This document shows, one piece after another, positions 18,572 through 26,660 of a stretch of DNA of 64,000 nt. Source of the DNA: a virus; IMG/VR virus record IMGVR_UViG_3300047322_000608, positions 1-64,000 of that record, one strand, 5' to 3'. Below the pieces are notes generated by a model. That model was not told the DNA's origin. It was given only the letters and a program-made list of their open reading frames with translations, and ran no database searches. The translations under genes were made by a program, and so were the position numbers. The first letter of the stretch is position 1. Each line of letters starts with the position of its first letter.

Positions 18572-19172
18572 GAGATTGATCGATCATCTTTTTGAACGGG
18601 ACAGCCGGGTTGCGGTTGTAACGATTGGCCATGATCTGAGTTACACGAAGGTCGCGCAGCAGACGGTAACGCGGTTCGTTGAACGGTGTGTTGGGCAGGC
18701 AAAAGTCCCAGATCGCGCGGACAATCCCTTCCTTCTCCAGGAAATCGTATGGCACCATCAATTTGCGCGTGTCCGGCAGGTTCTTCCAAAGATGGGATAT
18801 TCCCCAACTGACGTGCCGGAAGGCTTCTCTGAGCGAGTCTTTGGTTACTTCGTCGCAGCCAGGAATGTTCTCCCAGGTCAATGCGTTGAACTCAGACTCC
18901 ACGCACTGTTCCAAGTCCCGGTGGAGGAAAACGATGCGACAGCTCGGAAAGGTCTCCAGGATAGCCTGCGGGACATAGCCGAGGTTGGGGTCGGCATCCC
19001 CGATGTAGCGCATCAACTTCGGGCCGGACATGACCTTCTTGAAATCGGCGATGCTGCCGCAATCGAAGAGCGCTTCGTGCCAGCAGAACGAGTCACCAAA
19101 GCTCAGGAGGTTAGCCAGCCAAGCGGTTCGGCTTCGGGGAAGTCCGGTTAGGAAGAAGTGCTTGCTGGTCAT
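18525..19172 (-). CDS. Sulfotransferase-family protein
   Basis: 215 aa from ATG 19172. The 5'-phosphosulfate-binding loop reads FLTGLPRSRTAWLANLL at residues 7-23 (family: PRSGTTWL). A second motif, IVFLHRDLEQCVESEF near residue 80, matches the 3'-phosphate-binding strand with conserved Arg and Ser. Members transfer sulfate from PAPS to sugars, peptides or small molecules; the acceptor here is unknown. ATGA overlap with the upstream fibre gene (19169-20053) couples its translation, suggesting it modifies a virion part or host-surface glycan. A longer in-frame reading up to 19472 is a shadow of the fibre gene. Confidence 0.7.
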   Translation of the reverse strand: MTSKHFFLTGLPRSRTAWLANLLSFGDSFCWHEALFDCGSIADFKKVMSGPKLMRYIGDADPNLGYVPQAILETFPSCRIVFLHRDLEQCVESEFNALTWENIPGCDEVTKDSLREAFRHVSWGISHLWKNLPDTRKLMVPYDFLEKEGIVRAIWDFCLPNTPFNEPRYRLLRDLRVTQIMANRYNRNPAVPFKKMIDQSHATVLENRTTEPCRA

Positions 19173-20053
19173 AGGTAATACCCCACCAACTTGATCTCTC
19201 CGTCTGCAACGCCCGGAACGCTCTCCGTGATCTGGTAATCGAACTGGAGCGTGTTGGTGATCGGGAACACCGCCTGGCTGCCCGTCGCGACGGCATCCGT
19301 TCCACCTACCCGCGTCAGCAAGAGTGGAAAGCTCACGTTGTCCTTGCGGATATTGGCGAAGGCCTGACCATCGGTTGCTGATGCCCAGCGAAGCGTTGCC
19401 TGGAGAATGACAGCCTTGGCATTGGATGGAACACCCAGGCCGGCGAGCACCCCCGCCGCCACGGTCGTCCATCCAACCGCAGGCCCGGAGGCGTAAATGA
19501 TGGCCGGACCAGCGGCAAGAAACTGCGGCCCGGTCAACAGGTTGCTCGGCGGAGTTGGATTCAGCAGGATGAACTGTGTGCCGTCGTCTTCGACGATGAA
19601 GATGCCGGCTGCTTGAATGTCGCCGGCTGAGAGGTCGACCAACCCAGCGCCCGTAACTTTCTTCACTGGCCGAGCGGCAATCCCGTCTGCGTTCAGCGTG
19701 GTTGCTCCCGTGTTGGTCGCCGCCGCCTTAACCACAAATTGAAGCCCGGCGCTGTAGGCCGTCAATGGCAGCGGAGCGAACGAGATCGCCATTGCGTTGA
19801 CCGCGCCCGTGTCGACTGCGTAGAAGTTCGAAAGGAACGCCAGCTTGGCCAGGGTAACCGCCCGATCCTGGATCGCAGCCGTGTTGACCGATCCAGGCTT
19901 GAGTGTGCCATTAGGGTTGAGCGCGGCAGCCAGTTGCGCCGCCTGCGCGTTTACCGCCGTTTCGATGTCCGTTTTGTTCTGATCTTCCTGCGCGGGAGTC
20001 AGTGGAATACCTAGCACCAATCTTTTGAGCAACGAAAGTGGAGGGTAAGGCAT
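19169..20053 (-). CDS. Tail fibre protein
   Basis: 294 aa. Residues 85-170 match a common fibre domain: an MAISFAPLPLTAYSAGLQFVVKA strand set, NTGATTLNADGIAARPVKK, then AGDIQAAGIFIVEDDGTQFILLNP. The C-terminal 100 residues are another beta domain ending in DGEIKLVGYYL. Likely a host-contact fibre of a podovirus tail. Downstream it is coupled by ATGA to the sulfotransferase; upstream lie a small beta protein and a coiled-coil protein that probably belong to the same fibre assembly. No signal peptide, unlike the fibre-like genes at 1.2-6.4 kb. Confidence 0.8.
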   Translation of the reverse strand: MPYPPLSLLKRLVLGIPLTPAQEDQNKTDIETAVNAQAAQLAAALNPNGTLKPGSVNTAAIQDRAVTLAKLAFLSNFYAVDTGAVNAMAISFAPLPLTAYSAGLQFVVKAAATNTGATTLNADGIAARPVKKVTGAGLVDLSAGDIQAAGIFIVEDDGTQFILLNPTPPSNLLTGPQFLAAGPAIIYASGPAVGWTTVAAGVLAGLGVPSNAKAVILQATLRWASATDGQAFANIRKDNVSFPLLLTRVGGTDAVATGSQAVFPITNTLQFDYQITESVPGVADGEIKLVGYYL

Positions 20054-20059
20054 AAACGC

Positions 20060-20524
20060 TTAGATCAACCCGAGTTCCATAAATTCGATTACGAGCGACA
20101 CTGTCCCGGGATTGGCAGAGTCAACGGTCAAACGTGGAATCAACGTCGCTGCCGTTATCACGCTCGACAGTGCGGCGATTGACAGCTCTTGGTATGTGCC
20201 AACACCGGTCAGCGAAGCGAGCAAGACGGGAGCGATGATGTTGGTTCCGCCAGCCGCGGCGGCCGTGTACAGCCCGAGCGTAGCGGCAGAAAGATCGGCC
20301 GTTGGGTTGTAAACTAAGGCCCGAATCGGGACGTATTTGGTCGACGGAATGAAGATGGGAGCGAGGTCAACAGGCGCTCCAGCCATCAGGTTTAGCAGCC
20401 GAACAAAGGCCTTGAGCGTGCCCGCGTATTGGTTGGGCACGGCGCTTTGTGCGAATTGGGGTGCGGCTTGAAGAGTCGCCTGCCCGGGCACCAAAATATC
20501 GTTCTGATCAATCCGGACGGCCAT
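20060..20524 (-). CDS. Small beta-rich virion protein
   Basis: 154 aa from ATG 20524. After a short N terminus (AVRIDQNDILVPGQATLQAAP) the chain has alternating beta stretches (VPIRALVYNPTADLSAATLGLYTAAAAGG, SVITAATLIPRLTVDSANPGTVSLVIEFMELG), as in phage fibre or head-decoration jelly rolls. An AAAGGCAAC ribosome-binding element lies just before the ATG. It sits between coiled-coil protein 20552-21163 and the tail fibre, so it is probably part of the tail-tip complex. A longer frame to 20548 adds only a few residues and lacks this signal. Confidence 0.6.
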   Translation of the reverse strand: MAVRIDQNDILVPGQATLQAAPQFAQSAVPNQYAGTLKAFVRLLNLMAGAPVDLAPIFIPSTKYVPIRALVYNPTADLSAATLGLYTAAAAGGTNIIAPVLLASLTGVGTYQELSIAALSSVITAATLIPRLTVDSANPGTVSLVIEFMELGLI

Positions 20525-20551
20525 GAGTTGCCTTTGTGTCCAAGGCAACCC

Positions 20552-21163
20552 TTACAGCACCAATAATGTTCCGTCGATAATTAACTGGCCATAGACCATG
20601 AATGGCGCCGCGGTGATAATGGCGTCAGAAACCCCGAGCGTGATGACTTCACCGGCCGGAATGCTCTTTACGCCGACTGCCGGCCAGGCCCTGCCGTAGC
20701 GAGGTCCGGTCAATCCGATGCGTTTCTGATCCAGATCCTGCGCGTCTTGCGTCCCGACAATCGGACTACTCGTTCCATGCGTGATCGTGGCGGCGATGTG
20801 CGCGGCCAAGCCGGAGCTGACGGCCGCCAGGTTGGCAACGATCGCCGCTAGCTGGGCGGCGATACCTCCGCTACCTCCTCCTGGAATACCAGCGATCTGC
20901 GCGGTGAGCGCGGCAATCTGTTGGTTCAGGCCATCGATCAGAGTCTGCAGGTTGAGTTCGTCGGTTTTGAACTGGGTTGCGATCTGGTCCAGGTCGCGCT
21001 GGAGCAAGTCCTGGAACCGATTCCACCAGCGATCGGAAGCTTCCTGCCAGGCCTTGAGTTCCGGGAACCGATCAGAGAATGAGTCCGGGATGTCCGGTGG
21101 GACCGGTATCTGACCGACCAACGCCAGCGACTGAGCTGGGCCTGGTTTACGGGTGATGGCCAT
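20552..21163 (-). CDS. Coiled-coil tail protein
   Basis: 203 aa from ATG 21163, placed 2 nt after the TGA of the nozzle-like gene. Residues 30-75 form a charged helix (FPELKAWQEASDRWWNRFQDLL), 75-125 a long Ala/Leu/Ile heptad coiled coil (LNQQIAALTAQIAGI, IAAQLAAIVANLAAVSSGLAAHIAA), and the C-terminal 60 residues a beta cap with PAGEVITLGVSDAIIT. This architecture resembles trimeric fibre stalk or adaptor proteins that bind a nozzle. Function inferred from structure and position only. Confidence 0.65.
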   Translation of the reverse strand: MAITRKPGPAQSLALVGQIPVPPDIPDSFSDRFPELKAWQEASDRWWNRFQDLLQRDLDQIATQFKTDELNLQTLIDGLNQQIAALTAQIAGIPGGGSGGIAAQLAAIVANLAAVSSGLAAHIAATITHGTSSPIVGTQDAQDLDQKRIGLTGPRYGRAWPAVGVKSIPAGEVITLGVSDAIITAAPFMVYGQLIIDGTLLVL

Positions 21164-21165
21164 GG

Positions 21166-23475
21166 TCAACCCCGTGGCAAGCTGCGGCTGTCAATCGGCG
21201 CGACGTTCCAAAGGCTGCCGACCAGCCGGCAAGGATCGTCGATGCCGTTGACCGTGATCGAACTCTGGAAGTAAAAGCGCCTGGACAAGATCGGCACCAG
21301 GTTCTGGATAATCGGATTGGCGAGCACCTTGGTTGCGATCAAGGTCGGCACAAGGTTGACGTTCTGGCAGCCGTAGATCTCCACCGTCATGGGGGTATTC
21401 GGGCTTTGCGATGCCATCAGGACCAGGAAGGCGCGGCAATCTTTCTCAGAGAAATCGTTTCCGAACGCACCCATGCCACTCTGGAGTTGGCTCGCGTAAG
21501 GATTGCGCGATTCGTCGTAGGGCACCACGTCCCGGCGAAAGAAGATCTGGTCGTTGTTATCCCAATCCGGCGCGCCTTGAGGCTCGTTGGTCTTGCCGTA
21601 GATCAGAACGGCGCCATGTCCTGTCCCCATGATAAACCAATCCTGTTCAGCTCCGGAAGCCCGACCCGTCAACGGCTTGCGCACCGTGCAAGCCGCCGTG
21701 ATAATCGCCGAGCTGGTTGAAATCGAGTTCCATTTGTAATCCCAGAGCAGGATCTGTTCGGGATAATACGATCCTCTGACCGGCCAGACGAAGAGGATCT
21801 CGTGCGTGATCCCGTTCTCGGCCGCGAAGATGCGCTCGGTGTTGGCCAGGGTCGCTTGATCAAAGAAGATGTTTGAGCAGCTCTCGAACTTCGGCAGGAT
21901 CATCGGCTGCTGGTTGGTCAGGTCGAACCGGTAGAAGGCATTCCGGCCGGCGTAAATGTGGAACATCTCAGTCGGCGTCTCCGCCAGCCAGAGCGCGTGC
22001 CGATAGTAAAGGCCCTGCTCCTTCTGGATTCGACGCGCGGCAAAGGCGAACGGTTGCGCTGGATCTCCGAGGTACTGCCCAAGGAAGATCGAGGTGTCCT
22101 TGTAGATCACCAATTGATCAGCCAACGGCAGCATTTTTAAGATGGCGCTGCCGTCGTCCTGCAGGTCTTCAAACCCGACGATGGACCCGATCATATCGGT
22201 CGCCTGCACCACAGCGTTTGTTACCGTGCTCTGGGCGAACCCATCCAGAACGACGCTCGCCCCTGTCACGTAGAGAATGTTGGCCGTGAAGTTGTCAGCC
22301 GTCGCGCCAGCGTGCGGCGCGCCAGCTCCCACCACCGTTATGCTCTCGCCGACCGAAAGGCCTTTCACCGGGTAGTCCAGCGTCAGGACGTTGGTGTAAG
22401 CCGCGATCGAGCCAGGCAGGAGAGCGGCCCACCTCCGCGGCTCTCCTGGCACTCCCCAGATCACCCGGAACTGAGTGCGCGTCAGGTACTGGTCGTTGGT
22501 GTAGATAGCATACGGATCTGGCGCGGTGTTGAACCAGTTGGCCAGTTGGTCCGGCTGGATCTCCGACACGTCCGCACCCATCAGGATGCCGTTGATCTCG
22601 GAGATCGTGTTGATTCGGGCTATCCCGTTCTCTCGCAGCTCGTAGATCGGAACAACCGAAAGCTCTTCTACCCGGTAGGTGCAGAGGAGGTCGATCCCGT
22701 TATTGAAAACCATGTAGCCGTTGATCGAGACCGTCTCCCAACGGTGGCCCAGGTCAGAGTAGCCAGACCCGATCACGATCCAGTAACCCGGGTTGTCGTC
22801 GATGTAGCGGAGCTGGTGCGGCAACGTCCCGGGAGGATAATCGGCCGGGCTCTCCGACCAGTACATCAGCTCGCTCTCAGGGGTTCCCGGTGGGTAATCC
22901 CGCGCCAGCTTGGAAATGTAATCTCCATCCTCCAGCGCGTAGTAGCGGTAGAGCCGGTGATGGCTTCCCGCGATTACGGCTGTTTGGCCGTTGGGCCTGC
23001 GCGCGAGGCCGAGCAGGGTAATCTCCTCATCGGCTTGGGCAAAGAGCGACGTGCCTGAGTCCGGAGATACCGGAGTTCCGCTGACTTCGTATTGGAAAGA
23101 GTTGCCGGTAACGGCGGTGACGATGAATGAGCCATTGTAGATTGGATCGGTTGCGCCTGTGACGATGACGGTTTCTCCTGGTTCAAACCACTGTCCGGAA
23201 AGCCTGGTCGCCGTGACGGTTCCTCCCGAGAATGTCAGCGCGTCCAGGACGATGAGTGACGGAAACGGCTGGCCACCGACCGGCAGGGTCAGGTTGGGGT
23301 AGAAGTAGTCGTGTCCTTCGCGGCGAATCTCCTGATCCAGGTCGCGCCGGAAGTCGCGCTTGATTGAATAGTTAAACGATCCGCAGTCATCCAAACTGCC
23401 GTTTGTAACCAGACTCCCGCCAAGCGCGGGCGCAACTTTGATGGGCCTGTAGCGATCTTTCTGCCGAGCGGCCAT
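21166..23475 (-). CDS. Nozzle-like tail tube protein (T7 gp12-type)
   Basis: 769 aa, close to the 794 aa of T7 gp12. Starts MAARQKDRYRPIKVAPALGGSLVTNGSLDDC, then repeated beta segments spaced like propeller blades (HHRLYRYYALEDGDY, GYWIVIGSGYSDLGHRWETVSINGYMVF, RNAFYRFDLTNQQPMILP, ILFVWPVRGSYYPEQILLWDYKWNS). T7-like nozzles form a hexameric beta-propeller tube below the portal and adaptor. Gene order (adaptor-like, decoration genes, nozzle, fibres) supports this. No enzyme motif seen. Homology to gp12 is inferred from size, repeats and context. Confidence 0.65.
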   Translation of the reverse strand: MAARQKDRYRPIKVAPALGGSLVTNGSLDDCGSFNYSIKRDFRRDLDQEIRREGHDYFYPNLTLPVGGQPFPSLIVLDALTFSGGTVTATRLSGQWFEPGETVIVTGATDPIYNGSFIVTAVTGNSFQYEVSGTPVSPDSGTSLFAQADEEITLLGLARRPNGQTAVIAGSHHRLYRYYALEDGDYISKLARDYPPGTPESELMYWSESPADYPPGTLPHQLRYIDDNPGYWIVIGSGYSDLGHRWETVSINGYMVFNNGIDLLCTYRVEELSVVPIYELRENGIARINTISEINGILMGADVSEIQPDQLANWFNTAPDPYAIYTNDQYLTRTQFRVIWGVPGEPRRWAALLPGSIAAYTNVLTLDYPVKGLSVGESITVVGAGAPHAGATADNFTANILYVTGASVVLDGFAQSTVTNAVVQATDMIGSIVGFEDLQDDGSAILKMLPLADQLVIYKDTSIFLGQYLGDPAQPFAFAARRIQKEQGLYYRHALWLAETPTEMFHIYAGRNAFYRFDLTNQQPMILPKFESCSNIFFDQATLANTERIFAAENGITHEILFVWPVRGSYYPEQILLWDYKWNSISTSSAIITAACTVRKPLTGRASGAEQDWFIMGTGHGAVLIYGKTNEPQGAPDWDNNDQIFFRRDVVPYDESRNPYASQLQSGMGAFGNDFSEKDCRAFLVLMASQSPNTPMTVEIYGCQNVNLVPTLIATKVLANPIIQNLVPILSRRFYFQSSITVNGIDDPCRLVGSLWNVAPIDSRSLPRG

Positions 23476-23492
23476 GGCTTGTCCTTACAGGT

Positions 23493-24176
23493 TTACCCGC
23501 CGTCTTGAAAGACAAATTGGGATTCGCACCCTTCGTAACACGGCCCGAAAAGGTTGAGATCTAATCCGCTGGAGCTGTGGGTTCCGATCGTTCCAATGCT
23601 CATCGACCGGTTAATCATCGGCCTCCATGTCGATATACTTTCCCGTCTCAATCCCCAGTCCACGCTCCAATCCCACATCTCGCCTCCCATGCTTGGATCC
23701 TGGTAAAACCAATACTTGCGCAGGATCGGGAACAGCTCTGGACGGTAGGCCATGCCGCCACCAAGTAGTCCGTGTAGGTCAACCCTGACCGCATGAGAAT
23801 CGTTGCTTTGCGTATCATGCCAGCGCCTCAGACATAAGAGACCACGTTTGCCTGATTCGGAAAAGGCATCTGCCATCAGAAGCGCATCCTTGGAAATCAC
23901 GCAATCATCTTCCAAGTAAAGAACAAGCTCCGCGCCCAGTGCATTCGCAAAGGCCGCGGCCAGGAAGGTGTTCAGCCGGCAGCCGAGCTTGGCGGGGTTG
24001 CGGTTGAAGTGGATGGACCATGATCCGATCCGGGAGATGAGTTCAGCTACCGCCTGGTTAGGTTCGCACGAGAAAACCAGGGTCCAATTCTGATTGCCGT
24101 TTGCCGCACGGATCGAATCCAGGCATTGAGCGAGCAGATCCGGACGGTCGTTGGTGGGAATACAAATGGCTTTCAA
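23493..24176 (-). CDS. Family 2-type glycosyltransferase
   Basis: 227 aa. Opens with the GT-A nucleotide-sugar signature KAICIPTNDRPDLLAQCLDSI, followed by a NPAKLGCRLNTFLAAAFANA helix and LVLYLEDDCVISKDAL at about 80-95, where EDDC takes the place of the metal-binding DxD. A later GGGMAYRPELF segment is typical of acceptor-side loops. Likely attaches a sugar to a virion protein or host glycan. The start is a TTG at 24176 lying inside an 11-nt tandem duplication, so the exact N terminus is uncertain. Part of a contiguous decoration block with the methyltransferase and GT9 genes. Confidence 0.8.
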   Translation of the reverse strand: MKAICIPTNDRPDLLAQCLDSIRAANGNQNWTLVFSCEPNQAVAELISRIGSWSIHFNRNPAKLGCRLNTFLAAAFANALGAELVLYLEDDCVISKDALLMADAFSESGKRGLLCLRRWHDTQSNDSHAVRVDLHGLLGGGMAYRPELFPILRKYWFYQDPSMGGEMWDWSVDWGLRRESISTWRPMINRSMSIGTIGTHSSSGLDLNLFGPCYEGCESQFVFQDGG

Positions 24177-24193
24177 ATGGCTTTCTTATGCAA

Positions 24194-24754
24194 TCAGTAC
24201 TTGTGAACGATCCCTATCCCGCAGGTTGTGGATTTAGCGTCTTCCATGATCGTAACTGTTCTCCACTGATCCCTTTGGATCTCACTCCAAAGCCTGGAAA
24301 CCTGAACATCCGGCTGCCCGTGAGGAACAATGTCGTGGAACGCGACGATCCCACCTGGTGCTACCATCGGCATGTAATTGTCCCAATCTTTGAGGACGGC
24401 CTCATAATGGTGATCGGCATCGATAAACAGCCAATCGAACGGCCCGTGCTCTCTTACTTTTTCAACAATCGCTTGGTCGTGGGAATTTCCCTGGATCGCT
24501 TCAATTGTGCATTGTCCGTTTTCCCAGGATGGGAACTCCTTACGATTGTCGTAGGTTGGATGGTAAATATCCACAGCTGCGATCTTGGTTCCAGGCTGGC
24601 AGTTGTGAGACCAAGCCCACAAAGAACCGCCGCTAGCCGTCCCCAACTCAAGCACACGTTTAGGGCTGGCAATAATGAAATGCCTGATTAACCACTCGAA
24701 TTCCCATCTCCTTTGGAGCAGTGGGAGACCGGCTGGAGGATAGTTTACTTTCAT
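24194..24754 (-). CDS. Class I SAM-dependent methyltransferase
   Basis: 186 aa. SAM-binding motif I is VLELGTASGGSLWAW at about 34-48, motif II is an acidic AAVDIYHP, and FDWLFIDADHHYEAVLKDWDNYMPMVAPGGIVAFHDI gives the post-I/IV region of the Methyltransf_24/CmcI-like group, whose members modify sugars or small molecules. Its start overlaps the upstream 115-aa gene by ATGA; the glycosyltransferase follows 17 nt downstream. Likely O-methylates a sugar placed by neighbouring glycosyltransferases. Target unknown. Confidence 0.8.
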   Translation of the reverse strand: MKVNYPPAGLPLLQRRWEFEWLIRHFIIASPKRVLELGTASGGSLWAWSHNCQPGTKIAAVDIYHPTYDNRKEFPSWENGQCTIEAIQGNSHDQAIVEKVREHGPFDWLFIDADHHYEAVLKDWDNYMPMVAPGGIVAFHDIVPHGQPDVQVSRLWSEIQRDQWRTVTIMEDAKSTTCGIGIVHKY

Positions 24755-25098
24755 GATTCAGATTTGGTTTTGGATTCCATCAAATCCTGATCGGGCCAGA
24801 ACTTCTCCTGGAGCGCGCGTTTGGCCAGGTAACGTTTCCGGTTAACCTGCTGCACCTCGCTCGCCCGTATCTGGTCTTGCCCAGCCTTTGCGATGGCTTC
24901 GAACGTCAACCGATTGGCCTCATGGAGATCGAAGTACTCCGATGATTTCAGGATTGCGTCCAGGTTTTGAACTTGATCAGCCAGCATTGACATGACCTGC
25001 CTAGCCTGCCTTCCGACCCTGAGACCGTTGGCTGCCTTGATCTGGAGGATCGAAAGGAAATCGAAAGCGAATGCTTCGTCGCACGGGAGGAGGATCAT
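24751..25098 (-). CDS. Hypothetical helical protein in decoration block
   Basis: 115 aa from ATG 25098, which overlaps the upstream glycosyltransferase stop by ATGA. Mostly helical: AFDFLSILQIKAANGLRVGRQARQVMSMLADQ, VQNLDAILKSSEYFDLHEANRLTFEAIAKA, then a basic C-terminal helix. No family recognised. Being coupled on both sides by ATGA overlaps (GT9-type gene upstream, methyltransferase downstream) suggests a role in the same modification pathway, for example as an adaptor subunit. The frame reading up to 25161 is the shadow of the upstream gene. Confidence 0.65.
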   Translation of the reverse strand: MILLPCDEAFAFDFLSILQIKAANGLRVGRQARQVMSMLADQVQNLDAILKSSEYFDLHEANRLTFEAIAKAGQDQIRASEVQQVNRKRYLAKRALQEKFWPDQDLMESKTKSES

Positions 25099-26660
25099 AA
25101 TGCCGCATCCCAAGGACGGTTGAAGTTGAAGTAGCGAGCGCGCGGGTCCTGGTGCTGCCATTCCTTTGGGGGATAACCATGTGCCGCATCCGGGACAGCC
25201 ACCGTGATCCTGCCCCCCGCAGCGATCATGAGGTGGGCATCGCCCGTATCAACGCCCAGGTACTGTCCGCACGCTGCGTAGATCCCAGACAGATCTTGCA
25301 GGCCAACGAAAGGCATCCGGGTTGCACCTGGAACAGTCAAATAATCTTCCCGCCCGAACTGCAAGAACGTCCGATCCTTAAACCGGGCCAGGATTGGTTC
25401 CCAGAAATCAGGCGGCCTTTGCCTCAGATGCGCCCAGTGGGCAGCGCACGTCGGGACAAAGCAGACCGGCTTGCTGTAATCAGCGAGCCACTGATGACCT
25501 GATTTGATCCGCTCTTCTGGAACGTTAATGACCGGAGTGCTACTCTCGCGATGCAGGCCGAATAGCTCCAGCTTAACCCTTCCGGAATGAACGCCTCCGA
25601 CATGTCGGAACACCGGGTAAGCATCCGTGAATTCGATTGGGCAGAGGCCTTCGAAAAGGAACGCGAACCGTTCCAGCCGGCGCGGTAGTCGCATGATAGC
25701 CCGAGCGCCCAGCGCCTTGGCGATCGGCGTCACGCTCAGGGTGTCTCCCATCCCGTCCGCATCGGCCGCAGGGCCAAGCTCGTAAAACCCGTTGGGGTTG
25801 AGATACGGCAGCACATACGGATGTCCGATGTCCGGCCAGCGCACGGGCCCGCGAAAACAGAACTGAGAGTTGGGGCGCTTGAAGACGCAGTCTGGAGTCT
25901 TAGGCGAAGTTTCCTGGATCAAAGCCTTCCCCAAGCCCAAGGCAATTGCATTGGCGCAGCTCTGGTTACCGATGAATAGCTGGCAGCCAGCGATCAGCCT
26001 GGCCAAAGCCAAGGCATCTGAGCACGGCGCCAGCTCGCAGAACTTTCCGAACTTGGCCGTCCACTCGTTCCACTCCTGCGTCGTGCCGCAGAACTTCATC
26101 CTGAACCCGTAACGGCGCACCGCTTCGTCCCACGGGAATTCATTGTTCTGATACCGTCCAGACCGATGAATGACGACAGGGAACTTTGGGTCTTCGATCG
26201 GATTCGGCACCGTCAGCCACGGCTTATCCTCTGGCAACGGACCTGTTCCGAATCGTTTCGGATAAGCTTCGAAGAGCCGCCGCAATCCCAGCTTCTGCCT
26301 CTCGGCTGAGTTGGTCATCCAGATCTCACGGAACCGATTGAGATCGTGCGTAACCGATCCGGGCTGGCGATCGGCGTATTCAGCCGAAGTCAGGTAAGGT
26401 TGGATCTTTAAGAGCGGCAAAAGCCAGCGATACCGCTGCGGATCCCGCTTTGAATTCACGTCCCACTTGGTGTCCGGCCCGATGTAAAGCTTTCCGCCGC
26501 CGATCTCTTTGATGAACAGCAGCGAATAGATGATGTCGCCGATGTCGCCGGAATGGTAGAAGACCTTCTCTTGCGCCGTCACGATTATTGGCTCCGGAAG
26601 CTCGATCTTCTGGGTGGGAAGCCGGACAACTTCTGGCGGCGCTGGCGGAGCTTTGATCAC
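25095..26660 (-). CDS. Tandem GT9-like (heptosyltransferase-type) glycosyltransferase
   Basis: 521 aa, GTG start in a GTGA overlap with the upstream gene. Two halves each show GT9-type landmarks. N half: a GDIGDIIYSLLFIKEIGG donor-site start, then PCSDALALARLIAGCQLFIGNQSCANAIALGLGKALI. C half: ADGMGDTLSVTPIAKALGARAI, then FVGLQDLSGIYAACGQYLGVDTGDAHLMIAAGG. GT9 enzymes are normally about 350 aa with one GT-B fold, so this looks like a fused pair of partial or complete domains. Probably extends a glycan on the virion or on host lipopolysaccharide; the sugar is unknown. Confidence 0.7.
   Translation of the reverse strand: MIKAPPAPPEVVRLPTQKIELPEPIIVTAQEKVFYHSGDIGDIIYSLLFIKEIGGGKLYIGPDTKWDVNSKRDPQRYRWLLPLLKIQPYLTSAEYADRQPGSVTHDLNRFREIWMTNSAERQKLGLRRLFEAYPKRFGTGPLPEDKPWLTVPNPIEDPKFPVVIHRSGRYQNNEFPWDEAVRRYGFRMKFCGTTQEWNEWTAKFGKFCELAPCSDALALARLIAGCQLFIGNQSCANAIALGLGKALIQETSPKTPDCVFKRPNSQFCFRGPVRWPDIGHPYVLPYLNPNGFYELGPAADADGMGDTLSVTPIAKALGARAIMRLPRRLERFAFLFEGLCPIEFTDAYPVFRHVGGVHSGRVKLELFGLHRESSTPVINVPEERIKSGHQWLADYSKPVCFVPTCAAHWAHLRQRPPDFWEPILARFKDRTFLQFGREDYLTVPGATRMPFVGLQDLSGIYAACGQYLGVDTGDAHLMIAAGGRITVAVPDAAHGYPPKEWQHQDPRARYFNFNRPWDAAL

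Noticed and set aside
18525-19472. 315-codon version of the sulfotransferase
   Set aside because: The first 100 codons are a shadow of the fibre gene; the ATG at 19172 overlaps the fibre stop and begins the known motif order.
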